Shown here: piece by piece, positions 1 through 6,020 of the stretch
Layout of the letters: each line of letters starts with the position of its first letter
Numbering within the stretch: position 1 is the stretch's first letter
Source of the DNA: DASZMJ01 sp035551935
GTDB lineage: Bacteria; Planctomycetota; Planctomycetia; Isosphaerales; Isosphaeraceae
Reading direction: 5' to 3'
Assembly: GCA_035551935.1 (NCBI GenBank)
Contig: DASZMJ010000308.1
Location: 1 to 8,792 of the forward strand
DNA length: 8,792 bases
Made by a program: the position numbers and the translations under genes
Notes under the pieces: model-generated
Database searches by the model: none
What the model saw: the letters and a program-made list of their open reading frames with translations, nothing else
Told to the model about the DNA's origin: nothing

Positions 1-2
1 CG

Positions 3-116
3 ATCGATGACCATGTGGATCGGTTCGTCGGCTACCTCGGGGGCCTGACGTCGCACGAGGCGCTGACGAAGGCCGGTGTCCTCTCGGAGGAATTCTGGCT
101 GAGATCAGTCCTGTGA
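3..116 (+). CDS. C-terminal end of an unrecognised protein (partial, cut by window start)
   Basis: An open frame runs in from the left edge and ends at TGA 114-116, giving 37 residues. The visible part contains DDHVDRFVGYLGG near its start and ends in EEFWLRSVL. Third codon positions are mostly G or C, as in the other genes of this window, which is the main reason to think it is real. The tail is mixed charged and hydrophobic, with no membrane segment or motif I can assign. It converges on the minus-strand gene at 105-476 and overlaps it by 12 bp. The product cannot be named from this fragment. Confidence 0.5.
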   Translation: MDDHVDRFVGYLGGLTSHEALTKAGVLSEEFWLRSVL

Positions 117-476
117 AAAAACTACTGCGGACCTGCTTAGCCTCAAACGCTCAAAAAGATTTAAAGCCCGATTCACGGAGTTCAGGCAGTTCTCAAAATG
201 ATCCGTAAATCCCAAAATGTACATAGGTCGGCCTTCGGCGGCCATCTGTTCGTATGGGCGTTGTCTCTCGGCGATCTCATCGAGCACGGCTTTTCGTGAC
301 ATTTGATATTCATAAATTGATTTATCGACCAATCGGGCGAAATTGCGTCGATACAGCCTCCCCTTGGAAGTGACTCCCGGATCGCCGAGGAAGAAGGCGT
401 GCAGCAGCGACCAGCCTTGCAGGCGAACCGCCGAGCAATCGGAGAGATCGGGCATCTTGCATTCGGTGTAGTTCAT
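105..476 (-). CDS. Small protein of unknown function, low-GC gene
   Basis: This is a 123-residue soluble-looking protein with no signal peptide or membrane segment. I chose ATG 474-476 because AGGTGG lies 8 nt upstream of it on the minus strand. A GTG four codons further upstream is part of that ribosome binding site. The protein is rich in charged helices: VDKSIYEYQ followed by RKAVLDEIAERQRPYEQM in the middle, and FTDHFENCLNSVNRALNLF near the C-terminus. The C-terminal helix recalls helical HEPN-like proteins, but no R-x4-H catalytic motif is present, so I do not assign the family; it could also be a shortened member. Base composition is close to 50% GC, well below its neighbours, suggesting recent acquisition. 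It overlaps the end of the convergent gene at 3-116 by 12 bp. A 10-bp hairpin lies about 90 bp upstream. Confidence 0.6.
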   Translation of the reverse strand: MNYTECKMPDLSDCSAVRLQGWSLLHAFFLGDPGVTSKGRLYRRNFARLVDKSIYEYQMSRKAVLDEIAERQRPYEQMAAEGRPMYILGFTDHFENCLNSVNRALNLFERLRLSRSAVVFSQD

Positions 477-561
477 GCTTCGGGCCACCTCGGGTCATGA
501 CGCGGCAATTCGGAGCGTCCATGCGTGCAATTTCATCGACTGGACAGTACCACGGGATTAA

Positions 562-587
562 CGGGAAATAAAGGGGATTATTTCCCG
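562..587. promoter_or_regulatory. Perfect 10-bp inverted repeat upstream of the small low-GC gene
   Basis: The arms are CGGGAAATAA (562-571) and TTATTTCCCG (578-587), pairing perfectly around the 6-nt loop AGGGGA. A direct repeat GGGATTA also occurs at 554-560 and 574-580. There is no T-run after the stem on either strand, so a simple intrinsic terminator is unlikely. Its place 86-111 bp upstream of the start of the minus-strand gene fits an operator or a structured 5' leader. The role is inferred; only the symmetry is seen. Confidence 0.5.
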
Positions 588-603
588 CTATGGCAATGAT
601 TGC

Positions 604-642
604 ATGCAACATTGCTGTTTCATAACCTCGTTGTTATGCAAC
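604..642. repeat. Short direct repeat with internal dyad in a gene-free stretch
   Basis: ATGCAAC occurs at 604-610 and 636-642, 32 bp apart. Between and overlapping them is a dyad, CATAAC (621-626) and GTTATG (633-638), with a 6-nt spacer. The remainder of 588-714 holds no gene that I can support. The repeats are short enough to be chance; they are recorded because they sit next to the left copy of the 151-bp repeat and could mark an old junction. Confidence 0.25.
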
Positions 643-714
643 GCCAATCAGGGATGCCGCCCGAAGCACGCATGCGTGCCAAAGGCGGCGGGGAGTTTTG
701 ATGTATCCGCTCGC

Positions 715-865
715 CGCGGGGTGGCCAGGACAACTCTTGTTGTCCTGGCGGCGAAGCCGCGAGAGGCGGGCCGTCTCGACTCGACCGTTCGGCCGGCCCT
801 CACCGGGCCTTGCGTCGCCGTCGCGACCACGGGCGTCGGCCGGGCCGACCGGCGGCGGTTGCCGT
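715..865. repeat. 151-bp dispersed repeat, copy 1
   Basis: This copy matches 2430-2580 at 146 of 151 positions without gaps, in the same orientation. A weaker match extends left to about 682 (shared AGTTT...GTAT...GCGGGG pattern). The repeat carries an 11-bp stem at 724-734/739-749 with loop TCTT, then a second small stem at 748-760 (GCGGC, loop GAA, GCCGC), then a GC-rich stretch rich in CGG/CCG dyads. All five differences from copy 2 fall in the tip of the first hairpin. Reading frames that cross it on either strand are fortuitous. It lies just 3' of the broken minus-strand gene at 866-1442 and could act as a structured 3' element, but no function is shown. Confidence 0.9.
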
Positions 866-1101
866 GGGGGCGGCTCGCTGTCGTCGCCCGGGAGAATCGT
901 CCCGTTGTTGCCGACGTGGATGCCGGGCGTCCGCAGGCCGTAGTTCCCCAGACAGGTACCGACCCGGGCCGTCGTCATCGAGTGGCCCAATGCAACTCGG
1001 CCGGGGTTTGTGCCGTCGCCATCGAGATAAGCGACGCCGCTGATCCGCTCGGCGCGGACGCCGGGCGGCATCCGCGGGTAACGCGGGGTGGAGGTGCCAG
1101 C
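866..1101 (-). pseudogene. Shifted-frame continuation of the membrane protein gene 975-1442 (probable frameshift remnant)
   Basis: After a TGA at 1102-1104, this minus-strand frame (offset by one base from the gene at 975-1442) shows strongly coding-like codon use: most third positions are G or C, with balanced composition over about 75 codons. Recognisable stretches are ERISGVAYLDGDGTNPG and YGLRTPGIHVGNNGTILPG, which look like a soluble beta-rich segment. The upstream frame loses its good codon pattern at about the same point. The simplest reading is one gene with a one-base insertion or deletion near 1080-1100, so that the original protein ran from 1442 to at least 866. The frame then runs on into the 151-bp repeat, so the native C-terminus may be lost. 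A separate small gene starting at ATG 1069-1071 is the alternative. I do not recognise the family. Confidence 0.4.
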
Positions 1102-1442
1102 TCATGAAGCATCTGGTTGAAGGCATAGGCTCGCATGGTGCGGGCGCTGGCCGCCGGCTTGTCTTCCCGCTGTGACGCTGCGGCTTTCGCCCGCACGGCA
1201 TGGCAAGAGGCGCGTACAGCGAGGTAGTCAGCGGCTTCCACGAGCAACCTGCCGGCCATGACGGTCAGGCCCGCCCCGAGCACCCCGAAGACGCCCAGCG
1301 GCAGCGCGGCGAAGATGCCGATGCCGCCGGCGATGACCAGAACCTTGCCGATCCGCCGTAGCCGGCGGCCGCGGCGGTCAAGCTGCCGCGCCAGGAGTGC
1401 CGCGGTGCCGGGCAGGCTGTTGGTCGCCGGTGCTGTTATCAT
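975..1442 (-). CDS. Small membrane protein of unknown function, probably frameshifted at its 3' end
   Basis: From ATG 1440-1442 the frame gives 155 residues. The N-terminal part is basic (QLDRRGRRLRRIGK), followed by one long or two close hydrophobic segments at about residues 33-57 (VLVIAGGIGIFAALPLG, then GVLGAGLTVMAG), then a hydrophilic helical stretch ending near FNQMLHEL. This topology suggests a small inner-membrane protein with a basic cytoplasmic N-terminus. The start is uncertain: GGAGGG lies only 1-2 nt before this ATG, and a TTG at 1509-1511 would add 23 unlikely residues. Codon use is strongly coding-like down to about residue 115 (GAG CTG) and then becomes atypical, while another frame becomes coding-like; see the remnant at 866-1101. 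The last 40 or so residues of the conceptual product are therefore probably not native. It is divergent from the toxin-antitoxin operon at 1586. Confidence 0.6.
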   Translation of the reverse strand: MITAPATNSLPGTAALLARQLDRRGRRLRRIGKVLVIAGGIGIFAALPLGVFGVLGAGLTVMAGRLLVEAADYLAVRASCHAVRAKAAASQREDKPAASARTMRAYAFNQMLHELAPPPRVTRGCRPASAPSGSAASLISMATAQTPAELHWATR

Positions 1443-1523
1443 ACCCTCCGTCGCTGTTGGCCCATCTCTGGAGACTGTAACACACCTACCACGAGCGGAG
1501 AGGCGTCGCAATCATGGATGATG

Positions 1524-1560
1524 CACCCGGCTTGGCAACTCGCGTCGGGTGTGATACGCT
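1524..1560 (+). promoter_or_regulatory. Promoter and possible operator of the toxin-antitoxin operon
   Basis: TTGGCA (1532-1537) and TACGCT (1555-1560) are 17 bp apart, a fair sigma-70-like pair, and place a start site about 20 bp before the antitoxin ATG. An inverted repeat CACCCG (1524-1529) and CGGGTG (1546-1551) straddles the -35 box and reaches to just before the -10. Ribbon-helix-helix antitoxins commonly repress their own operons at such dyads, so this is a reasonable operator candidate. The boxes are seen in the sequence; autoregulation is inferred. Confidence 0.45.
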
Positions 1561-1585
1561 AGGGAATCGAAGGAGAAACGATATC

Positions 1586-1840
1586 ATGACCATCCATTTA
1601 CCAAACGACGTAGAACGCTCGATCAATGCCGCCGTCCATAGCGGCCGGTTCGCCTCGGCCGACGAGCTGGTCGCCCAGGCCGTGCGTTCCTTCCTGCACA
1701 CGCCCCCTGCCCCCCAGGACGCGCCCGGTTTAGGCTCGATCGGCGCGATGCGCGACGCTGCCGACGAGCTGGACGAGATCGTCGCCGACGCCTACCGCCG
1801 TCGGCGGGAAGAAACCTGGCGGGATATCTCCGTTGAATAA
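1586..1840 (+). CDS. Ribbon-helix-helix antitoxin (ParD/CopG-like) of a type II toxin-antitoxin pair
   Basis: This is an 84-residue protein. The start ATG 1586-1588 is supported by AGGAG at 1571-1575, 10 nt upstream. Residues 1-38 fit a ribbon-helix-helix fold: the short strand MTIHLP binds DNA, helix 1 follows (NDVERSINAAV), then the SGRFAS turn at 19-24 typical of ParD-like proteins, then helix 2 (ADELVAQAVRSFL). Residues 55-84 form a charged tail (DELDEIV followed by YRRRREETW) of the kind that wraps around and inhibits the partner toxin. The gene's last 8 bases overlap the toxin's start, so the two are translationally coupled. The expected role is to neutralise the PIN RNase encoded next and repress the operon. 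RHH antitoxins pair with several toxin types; here the partner is a PIN protein rather than ParE, so the ParD resemblance concerns only the DNA-binding fold. Confidence 0.85.
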   Translation: MTIHLPNDVERSINAAVHSGRFASADELVAQAVRSFLHTPPAPQDAPGLGSIGAMRDAADELDEIVADAYRRRREETWRDISVE

Positions 1841-2249
1841 GGCGCTGCTCGATACGGACATCTATTCCGAGATCCTCAAGGCGATCAACCCGACCGTCGC
1901 CCAGAACGCGATGGCTTATCGCCAAGCCCAAGGCATTCTGACCTTCTCGACAATCACCGTCATGGAGGTCATCCGGGGCTTCCAACGCAACCAGAGCATC
2001 CGCCGCCTCAATGCCTTCCTTGCCGCCGCCGCCCAGGAAGAAATTCTCCCCTTTAACCAGCCCGCCGCCGAGCTGGCCGGGAAGATCGCGGGCGACCTGG
2101 AGCGCATCGGGCATCCCATCGGTCTGGCCGATCCGATGATCGCCGCCATCGCCCTGCATCACGGCCTGGAGCTGGTCACGGGCAACACCGCGCATTTCCA
2201 GTACATCCAGCAGCTGGGCTATCCCCTCATCCTGGTCAACTGGCGTTAA
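1833..2249 (+). CDS. vapC: VapC-like PIN-domain ribonuclease toxin
   Basis: This 138-residue protein is a single PIN domain of the usual VapC length. The Mg-binding acidic residues are visible: D7 in LLDTDIYSE, E45 in TVMEVIRGF, and D100 in GLADPMIAAIAL, followed by TGNTAHF (116-122) in place of the fourth site. Proteins of this family are endoribonucleases, many of which cut tRNA or rRNA; the target here cannot be read from sequence. The best start is TTG 1833-1835, overlapping the antitoxin stop by 8 bp with only a weak GGCGGGA upstream. Translation probably depends on coupling to the antitoxin, which would keep toxin output low. No internal ATG would retain D7. The gene appears intact, with every key residue present. 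The operon sits between two 151-bp direct repeats. Confidence 0.88.
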   Translation: MNKALLDTDIYSEILKAINPTVAQNAMAYRQAQGILTFSTITVMEVIRGFQRNQSIRRLNAFLAAAAQEEILPFNQPAAELAGKIAGDLERIGHPIGLADPMIAAIALHHGLELVTGNTAHFQYIQQLGYPLILVNWR

Positions 2250-2429
2250 GCCCGGCTGCTCTCTCCCTACCGAACTTTGAGGGATAGTATTTAATTTCTA
2301 TATACATACACATTTGGATAATCAAAAACCAGAAACGCCATAGTCTTGCACCGTGAAATCGCCGCACCAGGCCGAGCCTCCCCTGCCCCTCCGCCCAGCG
2401 TCGCCGGGCAGTTTGAGGTATGGCGTCCG
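2250..2429. other. Gene-free gap with an AT-rich island between convergent genes
   Basis: The toxin gene (plus) and the glycosyltransferase gene (minus) converge here. Within the gap, about 2275-2340 is very AT-rich (TATTTAATTTC, TATATACATACACATTTGG), in sharp contrast to the flanking GC-rich DNA. I see no stem-loop with a T-run that would make a clear terminator, and no convincing gene on either strand. The stretch 2341-2429 returns to ordinary GC-rich sequence and leads into the diverged left flank of repeat copy 2. Confidence 0.5.
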
Positions 2430-2580
2430 CGCGGGGTGGCCAGGACGACAAGAGTTGTCCTGGCGGCGAAGCCGCGAGAGGCGGGCCGTCTCGACTCGAC
2501 CGTTCGGCCGGCCCTCACCGGGCCTTGCGTCGCCGTCGCGACCACGGGCGTCGGCCGGGCCGACCGGCGGCGGTTGCCGT
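2430..2580. repeat. 151-bp dispersed repeat, copy 2
   Basis: This is the partner of 715-865, in the same orientation and exactly 1715 bp downstream. The hairpin is kept here as an 11-bp stem at 2439-2449/2454-2464, but with loop AAGA, the reverse complement of the TCTT loop of copy 1. One stem base differs (G for A), giving a G-T wobble that still pairs. From 2454 to 2580 the copies are identical. It lies about 100 bp 3' of the glycosyltransferase stop, so both copies sit shortly downstream of a minus-strand gene. Confidence 0.9.
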
Positions 2581-2678
2581 CAGCAGGGGGCGGGTCCGGG
2601 TCGCGGTGGCCATCGTCGTCGGGCCTCCGCCGGGGTATGACTCCACGATAACCGATCGGCGCGGGCGGCGCCCCGGCC

Positions 2679-4265
2679 TCACGGCCCCGGGGCGGTCGGC
2701 CTGGCCGCGGGGCGGGCGCGCCGGTAGAGGACATACTCGCCGTTGCGGTCCACCTCGTCGTAGAGGCGCCGGACCTCCGGGGTCAGCAGGTCGTCGCGGC
2801 CCTCGGCCCGGACCAGCCAGTCGGGCGGGTTGCGGCCGAGGTCGTCGAGGAAGCGTCGGCCGAGCCGCGCGAAGAAGGCCCGCTCCGCCCGCTCGACGGG
2901 GACGAACTCGTACATCGACGCGAGCACGTGGCGCGACCCGGGCCGGTTCGGCAGGCGGGCCATCATGCCGACGGACTCGACGTAGTCGTCGACCAGCAGG
3001 ATCGTCTCGTCGGCCGGGACCCGGGCCCGGATCAAGGCCTCGAGCCGCGTCGCCTTGGTGCCCCGCGTCGCCTTGGCGAGCCCGAGGTAGGCGTTGAAGA
3101 CCTGGACGCTCGAGACGCAGCCCAGCGCCAGGAGGGCCGCCAGGGCCCCGGGCACCAGCCCGTCGGGCCGACGACGCGGCATCGCCAGCGCCAGCCAGCC
3201 GGCCCCGGCGAGCAGCCCGGCGCTCCAGCCCACGAGATAATGATAGTGGAGGAACTGGTAGCCGCTGATGAACGTCGTCGCGACCTGGGTCGCGAACCAG
3301 GCGACGGCGAACGTCGCGACCGCCCTCGGCAAGGGGTCGAGCCGGCGTCGTCGGCCCGCGACCGCCAGCGCCCCGAGCAGCGCGGCGAGCCAGCCGACGA
3401 CCCCGCGGGCGACGTTGTCGCGGAAGTCGTAGAGCACCTTCCCCGGCGACCGATACGCCCCGGTCCCCACGCCCGCCGCGTACGAGCCCGCCCCGAGGAC
3501 CGCCTCGTCGAGCATGGGGCGGAGGTAGCCCCCCGCGGCGGCGAGGCCGAGGACCATGCCGGCCGCCGTCAGGCCGCCGAGCACGTAGCCGCCGAGCGCC
3601 GCCGACCGGCCGCCGCGGGCCCGCACGGCCGCCGTCGCGAGGATCGCCCCCTCGATCGCCGGCGCGGCCAGCAGCCCCGACAGCGCCGCGGCCAGGCCGA
3701 CGAGCAGGCCCCCCGCCCAGCAGGTCGCCGCGACCTGCCACCGCGACCGCCGGCCGACCCCGAGGCATACCAGCGCGATCCCGAGCGAGAACGGCGCCGC
3801 CGCGTAGACGTTGTTCGAGTGCGGGAACCAGAACGGCATCGACGTGGCGACCGCGGCCCCGCCGAAGGCCAGGGCGACGGCGCCCCGCAGGCCCGCGAGC
3901 CGCAGGGTCGCCGCCATTCCCAGCGCCGCGGCGACCGTCAGGGCCGCGTCGGTCAGGTACATCGCCCAATGGGGGCGGCCGGTCGCCCAGTAGAACTGGC
4001 CGATCCAGTAGATCGGCGGCAGCTTGTTGTCCCACATGTCGACGTAGGGCCGCAGGCCCTCGTTCATCAGCCGCGAGATCAGCATCCAGCCGCCGATGTC
4101 CGAGTTCCACTCGTTGCGCAGGGCCCCGAGCCGGCAGGCCAGGCCCCCCGAGACGATCAGCAGCAGGGTCGTCGCGGCGGCGCGGGCCGCCCCCGTCGAC
4201 CGCCGGGGGCGGCCGCCGGCCGCGGGGCTCGCGGCGTCGAGCGGCGGGGCATCCGGTGTCGTCAT
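2679..4265 (-). CDS. GT39/ArnT-like integral membrane glycosyltransferase
   Basis: This is a polytopic membrane protein of 528 residues from ATG 4263-4265. GGGGAG lies 12 nt upstream; an ATG four codons earlier (4275-4277) directly abuts that GGGGAG and is less likely. Hydrophobic segments are visible at about 30-48, 98-124, 156-172, 180-212, 221-246, 290-304, 314-334, 339-362 and 371-389. A hydrophilic C-terminal domain of about 140 residues follows. After the first membrane helix comes the GT-C signature region: SDIGGW with an acidic D56, then YVDMWDNKLPPIYW at 74-87, the Y-x-D-x-x-D-x-K-P-P pattern of the PMT/ArnT superfamily. Such enzymes transfer sugar from a polyprenyl-phosphate carrier to an acceptor on the outer face of the inner membrane. 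Length and helix number fit planctomycete family members. The gene lies 99 bp after the dehydrogenase stop, on the same strand, supporting a shared role in surface glycans. Donor and acceptor are unknown. Confidence 0.8.
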   Translation of the reverse strand: MTTPDAPPLDAASPAAGGRPRRSTGAARAAATTLLLIVSGGLACRLGALRNEWNSDIGGWMLISRLMNEGLRPYVDMWDNKLPPIYWIGQFYWATGRPHWAMYLTDAALTVAAALGMAATLRLAGLRGAVALAFGGAAVATSMPFWFPHSNNVYAAAPFSLGIALVCLGVGRRSRWQVAATCWAGGLLVGLAAALSGLLAAPAIEGAILATAAVRARGGRSAALGGYVLGGLTAAGMVLGLAAAGGYLRPMLDEAVLGAGSYAAGVGTGAYRSPGKVLYDFRDNVARGVVGWLAALLGALAVAGRRRRLDPLPRAVATFAVAWFATQVATTFISGYQFLHYHYLVGWSAGLLAGAGWLALAMPRRRPDGLVPGALAALLALGCVSSVQVFNAYLGLAKATRGTKATRLEALIRARVPADETILLVDDYVESVGMMARLPNRPGSRHVLASMYEFVPVERAERAFFARLGRRFLDDLGRNPPDWLVRAEGRDDLLTPEVRRLYDEVDRNGEYVLYRRARPAARPTAPGP

Positions 4266-4313
4266 CGCCTGGGCCATCTCCCCGTCGAGATCATGGTTGG
4301 TTCATCCACGTGA

Positions 4314-4342
4314 TTCATATAAGAAATCCTATAATCAATCAA
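4314..4342 (-). promoter_or_regulatory. Candidate promoter for the glycosyltransferase gene
   Basis: In the AT-rich gap between the two sugar genes the minus strand reads TTGATT (4342-4337), a 17-bp spacer, then TATGAA (4319-4314). This would start transcription about 40 bp before the chosen ATG. A second, overlapping TTGATT at 4338-4333 makes the -35 assignment ambiguous. The match is moderate, but the gap stands out as AT-rich in otherwise GC-rich DNA. It suggests the glycosyltransferase can be transcribed independently of the dehydrogenase. Confidence 0.35.
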
Positions 4343-4364
4343 CTCAGGGACGTCCCCGGCCGGC

Positions 4365-5711
4365 TCAGGCGCGGACGATCCGGTCGCGGTGGTCGGCGAC
4401 GGCGCGGGTGGCGTTGCGGGTGTCGACGACGAGCGGGGAGGAGGCGACGATCGAGGTCCAATCATAAGAGGAATGGTCGGTGACGATCAGGACGCAGTCC
4501 TGCGCGGCGAGGGTCTCCGGGTCGAGCGGGACGCTGGTGAGCCGGAGGTGGGGGTGGCGGCGGGTCGTCGGCAAGGTCGGGATGTGGGGGTCGTTGTACG
4601 AGACGATCGCGCCCTTGTCCATCAGGAGGTCCATCAGCTCGAAGCCGGGCGACTCGCGCGCGTCGTCGACGTCGCGCTTGTAGGCCATGCCGAGCAGGAG
4701 TATGCGGCTCCCCTTCAGGGGCTTGCCGCGGTCGTTCAGGGCGTCGGCGACCTTGCCGACGACGAACCGCGGCATGCCGGTGTTGATCTCGCCGGCCAGC
4801 TCGATGAACCGGGTCGACAGGCCGTGCTTGCGCGCGACCCAGGTCAGATAGAAGGGGTCGACCGGGATGCAGTGGCCGCCGAGCCCCGGGCCGGGCTCGA
4901 ACGCCTGGAAGCCGAACGGCTTGGTCCGCGCCGCGGCGATGACCTCCCAGACGTCGATCCCCATGCGGTCGTAGAGGACTTTCAATTCATTAACTAAAGC
5001 AATGTTAACTGACCTATATGTATTCTCGAGGATCTTGCACGCCTCGGCGACCTCGAGGGTCGAGGCCGGCACGACCCGGACGACGACCTGTTCATAGAGG
5101 GCCGAGGCCAGCTCGAGGGCCGTCGGGTCGTGGCCGCCGACGACCTTGGGGATCGTCGGCGCCGAGAACGAGGGGTTGCCGGGGTCCTCGCGCTCGGGGC
5201 TGTAGGCGAGGAAGTAGTCGGCCCCGGCGCGGAGGCCGCGGCCCTGGCCGTCGAGGATCGGCAGGACGACCTCGCGGGTCGTGCCGGGATACGTCGTCGA
5301 CTCGAGGACGACGAGCTGCCCGGGGCGGAGGCGGGCGGCGACGGCCTCGGCCGAGGCGACGACGAAGGAGAGGTCGGGGTCGCGGGCGGCGGTCAGGGGG
5401 GTCGGCACGCAGATCAGGACCGCGTCGGGCTCGTCGAGCCGGTCGAAGCGGTCGGTCGGCTCGAACCGGCCGGAGTCGATCAGGCGGCCGACGACCTCGG
5501 CGGGGATGTGGCCGATGTAGCTCTCGCCGCGGGCGAGCCGCGCGACCTTGGCCGGGTCGACGTCGAAGCCCAGGACCCGGAAGCCGCGCTCGGCGAAGGC
5601 GCGGGCCAGCGGCAGGCCGACGTAGCCGAGGCCGATGACCCCGACCCGCGCCTCCTTCCGGCCGATCCTGTCCCGCAGCGCCTCGGCGGCGTTGCCCGGG
5701 TCGTCGCCCAT
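4365..5711 (-). CDS. wbpA: Nucleotide-sugar 6-dehydrogenase (UDP-GlcNAc/UDP-ManNAc type, WbpA-like)
   Basis: This cytoplasmic enzyme of 448 residues is the usual length for the UDP-glucose/UDP-GlcNAc dehydrogenase superfamily. It oxidises the C6 hydroxyl of a UDP-sugar twice with NAD+ to give a uronic acid. The N-terminal Rossmann fold has GLGYVG at 27-32. ESTTYPGTT at 137-145 and FLAYSPERED at 167-176 are characteristic of the WbpA/WecC branch. The central helix region has EACKILENTYR at 223-233 with K226 and N230. The catalytic cysteine is C281 in GPGLGGHCIPVDP. The C-terminal UDP-binding domain has GMAYKRDVDDARESP at 341-355. ATG 5709-5711 is chosen because conservation begins just after it; the frame stays open far upstream only because that DNA lacks AT. 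UDP-GlcNAc is the more likely substrate, but UDP-ManNAc cannot be excluded. A stretch at 4981-5026 uses AT-rich codons unlike the rest of the gene. Confidence 0.9.
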   Translation of the reverse strand: MGDDPGNAAEALRDRIGRKEARVGVIGLGYVGLPLARAFAERGFRVLGFDVDPAKVARLARGESYIGHIPAEVVGRLIDSGRFEPTDRFDRLDEPDAVLICVPTPLTAARDPDLSFVVASAEAVAARLRPGQLVVLESTTYPGTTREVVLPILDGQGRGLRAGADYFLAYSPEREDPGNPSFSAPTIPKVVGGHDPTALELASALYEQVVVRVVPASTLEVAEACKILENTYRSVNIALVNELKVLYDRMGIDVWEVIAAARTKPFGFQAFEPGPGLGGHCIPVDPFYLTWVARKHGLSTRFIELAGEINTGMPRFVVGKVADALNDRGKPLKGSRILLLGMAYKRDVDDARESPGFELMDLLMDKGAIVSYNDPHIPTLPTTRRHPHLRLTSVPLDPETLAAQDCVLIVTDHSSYDWTSIVASSPLVVDTRNATRAVADHRDRIVRA

Positions 5712-5994
5712 GCTCAACGTCCGCGCCCCCCCGGATGGCCCCGGCCGCGTTGCCGGTCGGTTCCCGACCAAGCTTACCCTAACACGGCGCGGGCCCATCC
5801 CGGTAGCCGATCCGCGGCGCGGTGGGCTCGTCTCGCCCCGGGGGCGGGCCGGTTGGGTTCGTTCGGCGCCGCCGCGGGCCGTCGGCACGCCTTGCCCGGA
5901 CCCCCCAAGGCCCCGTTCGGTTCGTTCCGCGCCGGCGCGGGGCGAAGTGGCTTCGCCTCGATCGACGCCCCGGCCCGCTCCCTCCTGTCCTCGA

Positions 5995-6020
5995 CCCCTG
6001 GCCCCCGACCCCGGACCCCC
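5995..6020 (-). other. Potential G-quadruplex tract on the minus strand
   Basis: Four C-runs of at least four bases (5995-5998, 6002-6006, 6009-6012, 6016-6020) are separated by spacers of 2-3 nt, giving a four-run G-quadruplex motif on the minus strand. It lies between repeat units of the array. Folding is inferred from the run pattern only. Confidence 0.5.

Noticed and set aside
562..587. The palindrome might be an intrinsic terminator.
   Set aside because: No T-run follows the stem on either strand, and no gene ends just before it.
322..612. Minus-strand frame upstream of and overlapping the small gene at 105-476.
   Set aside because: Most of it lies inside the better-supported gene in another frame, there is no clear ribosome binding site, and the product has no recognisable feature.
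604..1107. Plus-strand open frames across the left 151-bp repeat.
   Set aside because: Similar peptides appear wherever the repeat occurs, in different frames, and codon statistics favour the minus strand from 866 on.
2275..2345. The AT-rich island might be a degraded MITE copy.
   Set aside because: Only a short ATTTGG-TAAT-like match is visible and no terminal repeat is present; too weak to claim.
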